From: Rhodoferax sp. U11-2br
GTDB lineage: Bacteria > Pseudomonadota > Gammaproteobacteria > Burkholderiales > Burkholderiaceae_C
Direction: 5' to 3'
Assembly (NCBI RefSeq): GCF_018619435.1
Contig: NZ_JAHFZF010000003.1
Span: forward strand, 1-64,000
DNA length: 64,000 nucleotides
A model generated the notes under the pieces. It was given only the letters and a program-made list of their open reading frames with translations. It ran no database searches and was not told the origin of the DNA. Below are positions 7,392 through 16,762 of the stretch, one piece after another. The position numbers and the translations under genes were made by a program. Positions within the stretch are counted from its first letter, which is position 1, and each line of letters opens with the position of its first letter.

Positions 7392-8249
7392 TCAACCTTG
7401 GGCCATGGGGCGGCTGGGGTCGCTGCACCAGTCGCTCCAGCTGCCAGCGTACAAAGCGGCGCGGCCCAGGCCGGCGACTTCCATTGCGATGATGTTGGGC
7501 ACGGCGCTCACACCGCTGCCGCAATGGTGCACCACAGTGGCCGGGTCGCGACCGGCCAGCAGGGCCTCAAACTCGGTGCGCAACTCGGCTGCGGGTTTGA
7601 AGAAGCCCTTGGCATCCAAGTTGTTGGGAAACGGGCGGTTCAGTGCGCCGGGAATGTGGCCGGCCACCGGGTCCAGCGGCTCCACCTCGCCGCGAAAGCG
7701 CGGTGCGCCTCGCGCGTCGATCACGGTCTGGCTGGGTTTGCCGAGTTGTTTAACTATCGAATCTGCAGCTACCAGCCCAGCCTTTTCGGGGGCTAGCGGG
7801 TAATTGGATGCTTGAGTTGTGGGGACAGGGCCAGCCTCTACCGGAGCACCGGCGGCGGTCCAGGCGGGCAGGCCACCGTCGAGCACCGCCACCGCCTCGT
7901 GGCCCAGCCACTTGAGCATCCACCACAGGCGGCCCGCGTAGTTGACGCCCTGGCGGTCATACACCACCACTTGCCGTTCGGGTGTGAGGCCCATGCTGCT
8001 CAGCCAGGTGGCGAAGGCGGCGCGTGAGGGCAGCGGGTGGCGGCCACCGCTGGCGGCGTCGGGGGCGCCTTTGGCGCTCAAATGCCGGTCCAGGTCGGCA
8101 CGTAAGGCGCCGGGGATGTGGCTCTCCAGGTACTGCGCGTCACCCGCGGTGGGTTGCATCAGCTCGAAGCTGCAGTCAAAAACAAGGGGCGGCTGGCTGC
8201 TGGCCAGCAAGGTTTGCAGTTGGGCTACGGAGATCAGGGTGGTGTACAT
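7392..8249 (-). CDS. sseA: 3-mercaptopyruvate/thiosulfate sulfurtransferase
   Basis: A 285-residue protein of two rhodanese domains (about 8-135 and 165-280). The second carries the active-site loop HCGSGVSA with catalytic Cys243; the CGSGV(T/S) loop is typical of mercaptopyruvate sulfurtransferases. The inter-domain stretch around residues 148-170 (SNYPLAPEKAGLVAADSIVKQL) is encoded by A+T-richer DNA resembling the window's interspersed repeat. The start ATG has AGGAA upstream. It is the first gene of a probable pair with the YqiA-like esterase. Confidence 0.88.
   Translation of the reverse strand: MYTTLISVAQLQTLLASSQPPLVFDCSFELMQPTAGDAQYLESHIPGALRADLDRHLSAKGAPDAASGGRHPLPSRAAFATWLSSMGLTPERQVVVYDRQGVNYAGRLWWMLKWLGHEAVAVLDGGLPAWTAAGAPVEAGPVPTTQASNYPLAPEKAGLVAADSIVKQLGKPSQTVIDARGAPRFRGEVEPLDPVAGHIPGALNRPFPNNLDAKGFFKPAAELRTEFEALLAGRDPATVVHHCGSGVSAVPNIIAMEVAGLGRAALYAGSWSDWCSDPSRPMAQG
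7750..7806 (-). repeat. intragenic relic of the interspersed repeat, in sseA
   Basis: On the minus strand this reads GCTAGCCCCCGAAAAGGC, then TGGGCTGGTAGCTGCAGAT and TCGATAG. It keeps the CTAGCCC...GGGCTGGTAGCT skeleton and spacing of the intergenic copies but is G+C-shifted and open in frame. It encodes the linker between the rhodanese domains. Confidence 0.45.
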
Positions 8250-8306
8250 CGGGTGGTTCCTGCGTGGTGTCTTCAGACGGGCATTTTAGGAAGCCGGGAC
8301 ACGCCT

Positions 8307-9194
8307 TCAGTGTTCGTCGGCGGGGGCGTTGGGCAGTGCGCGCGTCCGCAGCACGGTGGCGGTCACCCCGCTGACCAGGATCATCGCAATACCTGCCCAG
8401 CCCACGGCGGTGATTTGTTCACCAAACAGCAGCAGGCCATATCCGCCTGAAAACACGATGCCCAGGTAGGCCAGGTTGGCCACCAGCAGGGTCGAGCCAC
8501 GGCTGTAGGCGCGGGTCATGGTCCATTGGCCCAGGGTGGCAAGCACCCCAATCGGCAGCAGCCAGGCCAGCGCCTGCCAGCGCACGCTGCTCCAGGGTGT
8601 GAAGCCCGTCCACAATGAGCCCGCCAAGCCCACCAGCAAGGTGCCAATCGAGAAATAAAACACCACCCGGCCTTCGGGCTCGCCAATACGGCCCAGCGAA
8701 GCCACTTGCAACAAGGCCATGGCCGCGCCCAGACCCGAGAGCAGGCCAATCAGTCCGGCAAACAGCTGGTTTTCTGCCAGCGAGGGTTGCAGCAGCAGAA
8801 TCACTCCGGCAAAACTGACCAGCACCGTGGCCATCAGCATGCCCTGGTTGCCGGGTTTGCCGTACAACACCGCGCCACCAATCACAAAAGCGGCCATCCA
8901 GACACCACTCATGTAGTTGAGCGTCATCGCGGTGGCCAGCGGCAGGTGGGCGATGGCGTAAAACCAGCAGACCATCGAAAACACCCCGATCATCGAGCGC
9001 CAGGCGTGCATGAACGGGTACTTGGTGGCAATCGACACACCGCGGGAGCGCAGCACCATCGCCATGAACACCACACTGATCACACCCCGGTAGAACACCA
9101 GCTCAAACGCGTTGAAGTCCGCACCGGCCATCTTGACCCCGACGGCCATGGTGGCAAATAAAAAGGCCGCCAGGACCATCCACAGGGCTTGCAT
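8307..9194 (-). CDS. DMT-superfamily permease with two EamA domains
   Basis: A 295-residue inner-membrane protein with about ten hydrophobic helices in two EamA repeats (residues 3-138 and 150-285). The first half contains FELVFYRGVISVVFM and the second SRGSTLLVANLAYLGIVFSGGYG, family-typical pore positions. DMT proteins of this sort export amino acids or small metabolites; the substrate cannot be read from sequence. It stands alone between sseA and the Rieske oxygenase gene, on the same strand as both. Confidence 0.85.
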   Translation of the reverse strand: MQALWMVLAAFLFATMAVGVKMAGADFNAFELVFYRGVISVVFMAMVLRSRGVSIATKYPFMHAWRSMIGVFSMVCWFYAIAHLPLATAMTLNYMSGVWMAAFVIGGAVLYGKPGNQGMLMATVLVSFAGVILLLQPSLAENQLFAGLIGLLSGLGAAMALLQVASLGRIGEPEGRVVFYFSIGTLLVGLAGSLWTGFTPWSSVRWQALAWLLPIGVLATLGQWTMTRAYSRGSTLLVANLAYLGIVFSGGYGLLLFGEQITAVGWAGIAMILVSGVTATVLRTRALPNAPADEH

Positions 9195-9206
9195 GGTTTT
9201 ATCAGT

Positions 9207-9256
9207 AAAAAGTGCCTCTGGCCCTTATATAACAAGGGCTAGCAGCTATCAAAGTT
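9207..9256 (+). repeat. interspersed repeat, copy 1
   Basis: GCCTCTGGCCCTTATATAAC is followed by AAGGGCTAGCAGCTATCAAA. The CTGGCCCTTAT/AAGGGCTAG arms form an imperfect hairpin, and the tail AGCAGCTATCAAA is the conserved end. It lies between the DMT gene start and the Rieske gene end, and this copy is close to the consensus. Confidence 0.8.
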
Positions 9257-9263
9257 ATGGGAT

Positions 9264-10397
9264 TCACAAGGCCATCTGGCGGCGGTACCACGCGTGAAAG
9301 TGTTGCATGCCGTCTTCCATCGGGCTCTGGTAGGGGCCGACCTCGTTGTCGCCGCGCATCAGCAGCGCCTTGCGGCCAGCGTCCATGCGTTCACCGATTT
9401 CGTCGTCCTCGATGCAGGTTTCCATGTAGGCGGCCTGCTGGGCTTCGACAAATTCGCGCTCAAACGCCTGGATGTCCTCGGGGTAATAAAACTCGACCAT
9501 GTTGAGGGTTTTGTCCGGCCCCATCGGGTGTAGGGTCGACACCGTCAACACATGCGGGTACCACTCGACCATGATGTGCGGGTAATAGGTAAGCCAGATC
9601 GCGCCCTGCTGCGGCGCTTGGCCACCACGGTAGGCCAGCAGCGCCTCTTTCCAGCGTTTGTAGACGGCCGAGCCGGGCCGGTCGAACGCGTTGGACACCC
9701 CCACGGTCTGCACCGAGTAGTGTTCCTTGAATTCCCAGCGCAGGTCGTCACAGGTGACAAAACTGCCCAGACCCGGGTGGAACGGGCCCACGTGGTAGTC
9801 CTCCAGATAGACCTCGATGAAGGTTTTCCAGTTGTAGTTGCAGGTGTGCAACTCCACCTTGTCGAGCACAAAACCCGAGAAGTCGAGCTGCGCGCGGGTG
9901 TCCATGTCGGCCAGGTCAGCCGTCACATCACGCGCGCCGGGGCCCGCCTCAAACAGCAGGCCGTTCCACTCCTGCAGCGGGTAGTTGGTCAGGTTCAGGC
10001 ACGGGTCCTGCGCAAAGTGGGGCGCACCAATCAGCGTGCCGGCGGGTTGCGTGCCGCTGGCGCTGTAGGTCCAACGGTGGATCGGACAGACCACGTTGTT
10101 GGCCGAGCCGTCGGCGTTGAGCGAGCCACGGCCCTTGAGCATGACCGCCTGGCGGTGGCGGCAGACGTTGGAGACCAGCTCGATGCCCTTGTCGGTGTGG
10201 ATCAGCGCGCGGCCTTCGTTTTCCTGCGGCAGGGCGTAATAGTCGCCCACGTTGGGCACACTGGAGGCGTGGCCCACGTAACGTGGTCCCCGCTGGAAAA
10301 GGGTTTGTAGTTCGCGCTGGTACAGCGCGTTTTCAAAATAAGCTGAAACTGGTAGTTGGCCGGTGGCCTGCTGCAGTTGAAGACTTAAATCAGACAT
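9264..10397 (-). CDS. Rieske ring-hydroxylating oxygenase, alpha subunit
   Basis: A 377-residue oxygenase alpha subunit. The Rieske [2Fe-2S] centre is C79-R-H81 and C104-PI-H107. The mononuclear iron site shows H202 and H207 in EDYHVGPFHPG, with an acidic residue expected near DDEIGERM in the C-terminal part. Such enzymes use O2 and electrons from a separate reductase, which is not encoded nearby. The family includes degraders of aromatics and of quaternary amines; the substrate here is unknown. No beta-subunit gene is adjacent. Confidence 0.85.
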   Translation of the reverse strand: MSDLSLQLQQATGQLPVSAYFENALYQRELQTLFQRGPRYVGHASSVPNVGDYYALPQENEGRALIHTDKGIELVSNVCRHRQAVMLKGRGSLNADGSANNVVCPIHRWTYSASGTQPAGTLIGAPHFAQDPCLNLTNYPLQEWNGLLFEAGPGARDVTADLADMDTRAQLDFSGFVLDKVELHTCNYNWKTFIEVYLEDYHVGPFHPGLGSFVTCDDLRWEFKEHYSVQTVGVSNAFDRPGSAVYKRWKEALLAYRGGQAPQQGAIWLTYYPHIMVEWYPHVLTVSTLHPMGPDKTLNMVEFYYPEDIQAFEREFVEAQQAAYMETCIEDDEIGERMDAGRKALLMRGDNEVGPYQSPMEDGMQHFHAWYRRQMAL

Positions 10398-10453
10398 GGG
10401 TGACCTGACCTAAAGACTCCCCACAGGGAGATGCACAAGCAAAGTGCAGAGTG

Positions 10454-10474
10454 AAAAAAACCAGCCGAAGCTGG
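10454..10474 (-). terminator. rho-independent terminator upstream of the Rieske gene
   Basis: On the minus strand CCAGC-TTCG-GCTGG is followed by seven T. It lies 50 bases past the stop of the diguanylate cyclase gene and ends the binding protein-cyclase operon. Confidence 0.8.
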
Positions 10475-10523
10475 CGCGAAAGCGGCTCGATTGTAGCTGG
10501 GGTGCTTGAAACACCTGGGTTTG

Positions 10524-12242
10524 TCAGCCTTCTGGCGCAAAACCGAAGTTGTTGCGGCTGGCGGATTTGACGCGGTACATCGCGTTGTCGGCGCTGTTGA
10601 GCAGGGCGTCGGCGGTGTCGCCGTTTTGCGGGTACAGGCTGATGCCCATGCTGAGCTGGATCTGGCACAGGTGGCCGTTGAAAAACCAGGGCTCGCGCAT
10701 GCTGTCGATCAGTTTTTGTGCGACCCCGGCCAGCTGCTCGGTCTGCACCTGGTTGTCGAGCAGCACCACAAATTCATCACCGCCGAGGCGCGCCACGGTG
10801 TCGGTCTCGCGGGTGTGCTCCAGCAAGCGCTGCGCCACCCATTGCAGCGCCGCGTCGCCGGCCTCATGGCCCCACTGGTCGTTGATGGTCTTGAAGTGGT
10901 CCATGTCGATGAACATCACGGCGAGCTGGGTCTGGGTGCGTTTGGCACGTGCCAGTGCGTTGTCGAGCCGCTCGATGAACAAGCGCCGGTTGGGCAGGCC
11001 GGTGAGGGGGTCGTGGCGCGCCAGGTGTTCCAGTTCCTGGCGATTGGCCTGCAACTCGGTGAACTGCTGGTGGATCTGTTGTTGCATCTGCTCAAAACTG
11101 CGCGCCAGCTGGCCAATTTCATCCTGGCGTGTGAGTGGCAGGCCCAGGATCGGGTGCCCGATGGAAAAACGCGCCACGGCATTGCTCATGGTGTTCAGGG
11201 GCCGAGTGACCCAGCGCGCCAGCAGCAGGGCCAGCGCAAAACCGACCAGCCCCAGCACGCTGGCGATCTGCAGGATGGTCAGGCCCAGCGCGTGGGAGCG
11301 CTGCAGCACGTTGCTGCGTGGTTGCGCCAGGCCAAGAAATCCGGCGGCGTCCGGGTTATCGGACCTGGCCCGGTTGGCGGTGAAGGTGGCGATCACCGGC
11401 TCCGTGGCATGTTCGCCGCTGTCGGCTTCGAACACCAGTTGGTCGACCCGGCGCGCCACCAGGTCGCGGGTGGGCGGGAACTCGTCCTGCAGCAAGACCC
11501 GGCGTCCGGTATCAAAACCAAAGGTGCGGGTGTTGTCGGGGTGGATCAGGAAGTCGCCATCCCGGTTGGCCAGATACAGCTGGAACTCAGCGGGTAAATC
11601 GGCAGCGAGCCGGGAAAACGCGCCTTTGAGGTCGATGTTGATCACGATCACCCCGAGTGTCTGGCCCTGGGCATTGACCACCGGTGAGGCAAGCAGCACG
11701 GTGGGCTGGCCCAGCCCGGCATGGGCGCCGCGTTCGTGGTTGATCACGGTGCGCGACTGGTAGGTGCTGCCCGCAGGCATCTGCAGGGGGTCAGACACAT
11801 AGGGGTAGTGGCCTTTTTCCTGCAGGTCGTCGCCTTCAATGCGCAGCAACTGCTGGCCGTCGCGGTCCACCCGCACACGCTCCAGCCCCGAGTCGCTGGC
11901 CGAGATCAGCCGGATCTGGAAGTAGCCGGGGTTGGCGGCCATGATCAGCTCGAACAGGGTGGCAAGCTGGTCGGCTTGGGTCGCCTGCTGGGGCGACGGG
12001 TTCTGCAGCAGCGCCAGGCTGGCCGGGTGTCTGCTCAGCATGTGCAGGTCACGGGAAGCGTCGAGATGGACGTCCCGAATGCGTCGTCCCACCACCTGGG
12101 TGGCGGTCATCAGCTCGTCCTTGGTGGCTTGCACCAGCAGGTCACGCGCCACCTGGAAGGCATACAGGCCGGTCATGCCCGCCATCAGCAGGCTGACCAG
12201 GGCCAACACGCTGCCCAGCCGGGTCGCCAGCCCCCATTTCAT
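10524..12242 (-). CDS. membrane diguanylate cyclase with periplasmic Cache domain
   Basis: Makes cyclic di-GMP from two GTP. The 572-residue protein has a transmembrane helix at about 8-30, a large periplasmic sensor of the double-Cache type (35-310), a second helix (318-343), HAMP (344-396) and a GGDEF domain (405-570). The active-site GGDEF is at 487-491, and the inhibitory I-site R478-x-x-D481 sits five residues before it, so product inhibition is expected. Its start overlaps the stop of the binding-protein gene by four bases (ATGA), indicating translational coupling. A periplasmic binding protein made with a sensor cyclase suggests it relays ligand binding to cyclic di-GMP level. Confidence 0.92.
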   Translation of the reverse strand: MKWGLATRLGSVLALVSLLMAGMTGLYAFQVARDLLVQATKDELMTATQVVGRRIRDVHLDASRDLHMLSRHPASLALLQNPSPQQATQADQLATLFELIMAANPGYFQIRLISASDSGLERVRVDRDGQQLLRIEGDDLQEKGHYPYVSDPLQMPAGSTYQSRTVINHERGAHAGLGQPTVLLASPVVNAQGQTLGVIVINIDLKGAFSRLAADLPAEFQLYLANRDGDFLIHPDNTRTFGFDTGRRVLLQDEFPPTRDLVARRVDQLVFEADSGEHATEPVIATFTANRARSDNPDAAGFLGLAQPRSNVLQRSHALGLTILQIASVLGLVGFALALLLARWVTRPLNTMSNAVARFSIGHPILGLPLTRQDEIGQLARSFEQMQQQIHQQFTELQANRQELEHLARHDPLTGLPNRRLFIERLDNALARAKRTQTQLAVMFIDMDHFKTINDQWGHEAGDAALQWVAQRLLEHTRETDTVARLGGDEFVVLLDNQVQTEQLAGVAQKLIDSMREPWFFNGHLCQIQLSMGISLYPQNGDTADALLNSADNAMYRVKSASRNNFGFAPEG

Positions 12243-13300
12243 GGGCCAAGCACCCTGGCGGCGCGGTCACCCGAATAAATACGTTCCCACAACTGCTGGC
12301 GCCGCTCGCTGTTTTCCACCGGCTCCAGCCAGACCAGGCGGTCCTGGGGTTGCAGGTGGGCCGGTTCTGACACGGTATTGGCCAGGCCCTGGCGCATTTC
12401 CAGGGCCTGACTCGGGGCCGGTTCGAGCAGGTAGTTGATCCAGGCATGTGCCAGTGCCGATTTCTGGGTCGGGCGCAGGATGGCCCAGGTGTCGAGCCAG
12501 GCCAGAGCCCCTTCTTTGGGGATGGCGTAGCCCACGTCGGCACCGGCACGCCTGAGCAATTGCAGCTGTTGTGAGCCGTAGTTGGCCAGCATCAGGGCGG
12601 CTTTTTTGTCGCGGAACAGCTCCACCGATTCGTCGGGCTGGGTGTAGAAGCCCAGCACATTGCGGCGCAGGGCGATCAGCTGGTTGACCGTGGTGGTCCA
12701 TTGTTTGCCCGTCAGCTCGAAGGGTTTGTGGTTGCCCAGGGACTGGGCCGCCAGGGTGAAGTTGTGGCTGCTGCTGTTGTAGACCAGCACCTTGCCCTGA
12801 TAACGCGGGTCCCACAAGGCGGTCAACGAGCTGGGCGGGGTCTTGAACTGCTGGCGGTCATAAATCAGGCCCATCTCGGCGTAGGTGTAGGGCACACCAA
12901 ACACCTGGCCTTGGCGCACCAGCCCCTTGATGTTTTCCAGCTCGCGAAACCGTGGCAATTGGTGACGGGTGTTGGGAATCCTGGCGAGGCTGATGGGGGA
13001 GACCAGTCCGGCATGGATGTAGCGCTGCAGCTCAGCGGTATTGACGGCAAACACGTCAAAGTCCTTCCCCTGGTTTTGCTGCACCCGCTGCCACAGGGCT
13101 TCGTCCGAGTCGATGAAGGTCACATTGACCTTGTGCCCGGTGCGGGCCTCAAAGGCCTTGACCAGGTCAGCGTCCGCATAACCGGGCCAGCTCAACACCC
13201 GCAAGATATCTGCAAAGCCGAGCGTGGGCAGCACCAGGGCCAGTAGCAGGCCCAACCAACGCCAGAGTTGCAGGGGTGTTTTGAAGCAATTCACAGACAC
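12239..13300 (-). CDS. PotD-like periplasmic substrate-binding protein
   Basis: A 353-residue protein with a signal peptide (residues 1-30, ending GFA) and the fold signature of spermidine/putrescine binding proteins: LRVLSWPGYADADLVKAFEARTGHKVNVTFIDSDE in two segments, DVFAVN, GVPYTYAEMGLIYD and AWINYLLEP near the end. No ABC permease or ATPase gene is near. Instead the next gene, overlapping by four bases, is a diguanylate cyclase. In Vibrio cholerae the PotD homologue NspS works with the membrane cyclic di-GMP enzyme MbaA as a polyamine sensor; a similar sensory role is inferred here. The ligand (polyamine or other) is not known. Confidence 0.8.
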   Translation of the reverse strand: MSVNCFKTPLQLWRWLGLLLALVLPTLGFADILRVLSWPGYADADLVKAFEARTGHKVNVTFIDSDEALWQRVQQNQGKDFDVFAVNTAELQRYIHAGLVSPISLARIPNTRHQLPRFRELENIKGLVRQGQVFGVPYTYAEMGLIYDRQQFKTPPSSLTALWDPRYQGKVLVYNSSSHNFTLAAQSLGNHKPFELTGKQWTTTVNQLIALRRNVLGFYTQPDESVELFRDKKAALMLANYGSQQLQLLRRAGADVGYAIPKEGALAWLDTWAILRPTQKSALAHAWINYLLEPAPSQALEMRQGLANTVSEPAHLQPQDRLVWLEPVENSERRQQLWERIYSGDRAARVLGP

Positions 13301-13312
13301 GTTTTTAATAGT

Positions 13313-13326
13313 TTGATTTATATCAA
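13313..13326. promoter_or_regulatory. FNR/Anr-type site TTGAT-N4-ATCAA
   Basis: TTGATTTATATCAA is a perfect match to the FNR consensus. It lies in the 127-base divergent region, 12 bases before the binding-protein start and 101 bases before xseB. So close to the binding-protein gene it would more likely repress that operon without oxygen; acting on xseB is the alternative. Confidence 0.6.
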
Positions 13327-13427
13327 CGTTTTGCTAAGACCCGATGATCGTACCTGCTTTTGGTGTCAGCTTGGGTGAAACTGCCAGCGCCTAAAATGCG
13401 CCACTTTGCACTTAGGAATATTCGCCG

Positions 13428-13670
13428 ATGGCTACAGCTTCCAAACACGGCCCTGCGGCGCCTGCCAGCTATGAAGCTGCTTTGCAGGAGCTTGAGCAAC
13501 TGGTCGCCAGGCTGGAGTCGGGCGACATGCCGCTGGAGCAGCTGCTGACCCAGTACCAGCGTGGCGCCGAGCTGCTGGCCTTCTGCCGTGACCGGCTCGA
13601 GGCGGTGCAAGCCCAGGTCAAGGTGCTGGACCAAGGTGTGTTGACAACCTGGACTTCTGACGAACAATGA
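13428..13670 (+). CDS. xseB: exodeoxyribonuclease VII small subunit
   Basis: An 80-residue helical protein matching Xse[26 protein letters not shown] in two runs, then [26 protein letters not shown]. With XseA it forms the nuclease that degrades single-stranded DNA to oligonucleotides. xseA is not in the window. It overlaps ispA by four bases (ATGA), the usual xseB-ispA-dxs order. A TAAAAT sequence near 13392 could be the -10 of its promoter. Confidence 0.93.
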   Translation: MATASKHGPAAPASYEAALQELEQLVARLESGDMPLEQLLTQYQRGAELLAFCRDRLEAVQAQVKVLDQGVLTTWTSDEQ

Positions 13671-14671
13671 GATCCTCTGCCGCTTTTCCCCTGGACCTGG
13701 CTGACTGGATCAGCCACCAACTCGTTGCCGTCGAACAGGCACTGGACCAATGGGTGTCCGTAGACGCCTCGGCCCATCTGGAGCACCAGGCGCCGGTTGA
13801 ACTGATGGCCGCCATGCGTTATGCGGTGCTCGATGGTGGCAAGCGTCTGCGCCCGCTGCTGGTGATGGCGGCGTTTGAGGCGGTGCAGTCGGGTCTGTTG
13901 TCCCAGGTGGCCAGCGCCAGTGAGGAGGCGATCACCGTCCCGGGCGCCTTGGAGCAGGCAACGGGCCCGTACCAGGCCGCGCTGCGTTCGGCCTGTGCGG
14001 TGGAACTGATCCACGCCTATTCACTGGTGCACGACGACATGCCGTGTATGGACAACGATGTGTTGCGCCGTGGCAAACCCACGGTCCACGTTCAGTTTGG
14101 CCAGGCCAGCGCCTTGCTGGCGGGTGATGCCTTGCAGGCACTGGCGTTTGAGCTGCTGACGCCCGATGACGCCAGCCTGCCAGCCGCCCAACAGGCCCAG
14201 CTGTGCCGTTTGCTGGCACGCGCCGCAGGTTGCACCGGCATGGCGGGTGGCCAGGCGATTGATCTGGCCAGTGTCGGTCTGCGCCTGACGGAGAGCCAGT
14301 TGCAGGAGATGCACCGTCTGAAAACCGGCGCCCTGCTCAAGGCCAGCGTGATGATGGGGGCCGCCTGTGGCCACACCAGCGCCGCCACCTGGCGCGCCTT
14401 GCAGGAGTTTGGTGCCGCCATCGGTCTGGCGTTCCAGGTGGTGGACGATGTGCTGGACGTCACCGCCGACTCGGCCACCCTGGGCAAGACGGCTGGCAAG
14501 GACGCCAACAGCGACAAGCCGACCTATGTTTCCCTGATGGGCCTGGATGAAGCCAGAGCCTTTGCCCAGAACCTCAAGACGCAAGCATTGCAGGCGCTCC
14601 AGCGCAGTGGTCTGGCCGATGTGCGCGCTTTGCAGGGTCTGGCCGAGATGGTGGTGGACCGGACCCACTGA
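13667..14671 (+). CDS. ispA: farnesyl diphosphate (polyprenyl) synthase
   Basis: Condenses isopentenyl diphosphate with dimethylallyl and geranyl diphosphate to give farnesyl diphosphate. The 334-residue protein has the first aspartate-rich motif in [12 protein letters not shown] and the second in [11 protein letters not shown], with GGKRLRP at residues 57-63. It is longer than E. coli IspA because of a short insertion near residues 73-95. The start overlaps the xseB stop. Dxs, two genes on in the same pathway, follows 80 bases later. Confidence 0.93.
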   Translation: MRSSAAFPLDLADWISHQLVAVEQALDQWVSVDASAHLEHQAPVELMAAMRYAVLDGGKRLRPLLVMAAFEAVQSGLLSQVASASEEAITVPGALEQATGPYQAALRSACAVELIHAYSLVHDDMPCMDNDVLRRGKPTVHVQFGQASALLAGDALQALAFELLTPDDASLPAAQQAQLCRLLARAAGCTGMAGGQAIDLASVGLRLTESQLQEMHRLKTGALLKASVMMGAACGHTSAATWRALQEFGAAIGLAFQVVDDVLDVTADSATLGKTAGKDANSDKPTYVSLMGLDEARAFAQNLKTQALQALQRSGLADVRALQGLAEMVVDRTH

Positions 14672-14689
14672 GCGCCTCAAATTTATATA

Positions 14690-14736
14690 AAAAGTGCCTC
14701 TAGCCCTTATGTAAAGAGCGTGAGTAGCTATTTCAA
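14690..14736 (+). repeat. interspersed repeat, copy 2
   Basis: AAAAGTGCCTCTAGCCCTTA is followed by GAGTAGCTATTTCAATC, between ispA and dxs. The 3' arm of the hairpin is degraded, so this copy looks old. It falls in what would be the dxs leader. Confidence 0.75.
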
Positions 14737-14751
14737 TCAGAGCATCTATTC

Positions 14752-16623
14752 ATGAAAAACATGTACCCCCTGTTGCAGACCATTGTCACGCCAGACGATT
14801 TGCGGCGGCTCAACCGCTCGCAGTTGGAGCCGCTGGCACACGAGTTGCGCGCTTTTCTGCTCGACAGCGTGGCCAAAACAGGCGGGCACCTGAGCTCCAA
14901 CCTGGGCACGGTGGAACTCACGGTGGCGCTGCACTATGTGCTCAACACGCCGTATGACCGCATCGTCTGGGACGTGGGCCACCAGACCTACCCGCACAAA
15001 ATCCTGACCGGTCGGCGCGAACGCATGCACAGCCTGCGTCAGCTCGGCGGCCTGAGCGGTTTCCCACGGCGTGACGAAAGTGAATTCGACACCTTTGGCA
15101 CCGCTCACTCCAGCACCTCAATCTCGGCGGCGCTGGGCATGGCCCTAGCCAGCCGCCTCAAGGGCGAAGACCGCCACGCGGTTGCGGTCATTGGTGACGG
15201 TGCCATGACCGCCGGCATGGCGTTTGAGGCGCTCAACAACGCCGGTGTGGCCGACTGCAACCTGCTGGTCATCCTCAACGACAACGACATGTCGATCAGC
15301 CCGCCGGTGGGTGCGCTCAACCGCCATCTGGCCAAGCTGCTCAGCGGCCAGTTTTACGCGGCCGCCAAAAATGCCAGCAAAACCGTGCTCAAAGGTGCGC
15401 CGCCCCTGTGGGAGCTGGCCAAACGCTTTGAAGAGTCGGCCAAGGGCATGGTCAAACCGATCACGCTGTTTGAGAAGTTCGGCTTCAACTATGTCGGCCC
15501 GATCGACGGCCACGATGTGGACACGCTGGTGAGTGTGCTGGAGAACATCAAGCAGCTCAAGGGACCGCAGTTTTTGCATGTGGTCACCAAAAAAGGCCAA
15601 GGTTACAAAATGGCCGAGGCCGACCCGGTGGCCTACCACGGGCCCGGCAAGTTTGACCCGGCAGTGGGGCTGGCCAAAGCCAGTGGCCAGGGCAAGATCA
15701 CCTTCACCGAGGTGTTCGGCAACTGGCTTTGTGACATGGCGGCCTCCGACAGCCGCCTGGTGGGCATCACCCCGGCCATGCGCGAAGGTTCGGGCATGGT
15801 CGAGTTTGAAAAGTTGTTCCCCAAGCGCTTTTTTGATGTGGGCATTGCCGAGCAGCACGCGGTGACCTTTGCTGCGGGCCTGGCCTGTGAGGGCCTGAAA
15901 CCGGTGGTGGCGATCTACTCCACCTTCCTGCAGCGGGCCTATGACCAGCTGGTGCATGACGTGGCTTTGCAGAATCTGCCGGTGGTGTTTGCGTTGGACC
16001 GCGCCGGGCTGGTGGGCGCCGACGGTGCCACCCATGCGGGGGCGTATGACATCCCGTTCATGCGCTGCATTCCCAACATGAGTGTGGCCTGCCCGTCGGA
16101 CGAAAACGAATGCCGCCAACTGCTCAGCACCGCTTATGCCCAGGAGGGGCCGGTGGCGGTGCGTTACCCGCGTGGTGTGGGGGCCGGTGTGGCCGTGTCT
16201 CGCGCCCTCGATACCCTGCCGTTGGGCAAGGGTGAAATCCGTCGCACGGGCAAAAAAGTGGCGCTGCTGGCTTTTGGCACGCTGTTACACCCGGCCTTGC
16301 AAGTGGCCGAGGTGCTGGACGCCACGGTGGTCAACATGCGTTGGGCCAAACCGCTGGACACCGAGCTGCTGCTGCAGATCGCTGCCGAGCACGAGGCCTT
16401 GGTGACGCTGGAAGATGGCTGCATCATGGGTGGCGCAGGCAGCGCGGTGCTCGAAGCGCTGGCGCAGGCCGGGCTGGCCAAACCGGTGTTGCAGCTGGGT
16501 TTGCCCGACCGCTTCATCGAACACGGTGACCCGGTCAAACTGATGGCCATGCTGGGCCTGGACGCGGTGGGCATCGAGGCTTCGGTGCGCACACGCTTTT
16601 GCGCCATTTACCCCGCTAACTGA
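14752..16623 (+). CDS. dxs: 1-deoxy-D-xylulose-5-phosphate synthase
   Basis: The first committed enzyme of the methylerythritol phosphate route: pyruvate plus glyceraldehyde 3-phosphate to DXP, with thiamine diphosphate. At 623 residues it has the family's length. Motifs include [14 protein letters not shown], the ThDP loop [18 protein letters not shown], and in the transketolase-like half [15 protein letters not shown] and [15 protein letters not shown]. An in-frame ATG three codons in (14761, MYPLLQTI) matches the usual family start and may be the real one; neither has a strong ribosome site. The gene forms a cluster with xseB and ispA. Confidence 0.95.
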   Translation: MKNMYPLLQTIVTPDDLRRLNRSQLEPLAHELRAFLLDSVAKTGGHLSSNLGTVELTVALHYVLNTPYDRIVWDVGHQTYPHKILTGRRERMHSLRQLGGLSGFPRRDESEFDTFGTAHSSTSISAALGMALASRLKGEDRHAVAVIGDGAMTAGMAFEALNNAGVADCNLLVILNDNDMSISPPVGALNRHLAKLLSGQFYAAAKNASKTVLKGAPPLWELAKRFEESAKGMVKPITLFEKFGFNYVGPIDGHDVDTLVSVLENIKQLKGPQFLHVVTKKGQGYKMAEADPVAYHGPGKFDPAVGLAKASGQGKITFTEVFGNWLCDMAASDSRLVGITPAMREGSGMVEFEKLFPKRFFDVGIAEQHAVTFAAGLACEGLKPVVAIYSTFLQRAYDQLVHDVALQNLPVVFALDRAGLVGADGATHAGAYDIPFMRCIPNMSVACPSDENECRQLLSTAYAQEGPVAVRYPRGVGAGVAVSRALDTLPLGKGEIRRTGKKVALLAFGTLLHPALQVAEVLDATVVNMRWAKPLDTELLLQIAAEHEALVTLEDGCIMGGAGSAVLEALAQAGLAKPVLQLGLPDRFIEHGDPVKLMAMLGLDAVGIEASVRTRFCAIYPAN

Positions 16624-16633
16624 GGTGTTCAGA

Positions 16634-16665
16634 CGACAAGGCACGGGAAAACCCGGGCCTTGTCG
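16634..16665 (+). terminator. hairpin after dxs, possible terminator
   Basis: CGACAAGG (16634-16641) pairs with CCTTGTCG (16658-16665), with an inner CGGG/CCCG pairing. No T-run follows, so termination here is uncertain. Confidence 0.4.
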
Positions 16666-16762
16666 CTGGGGTCCGCTCCCTAGAATGACTGGCGAACTTG
16701 CCCTGCGCGTGCTGCGTTGGCAAGTCAAGTGTTACCCAGTTCACAACTAGAGGAGTTCATCG

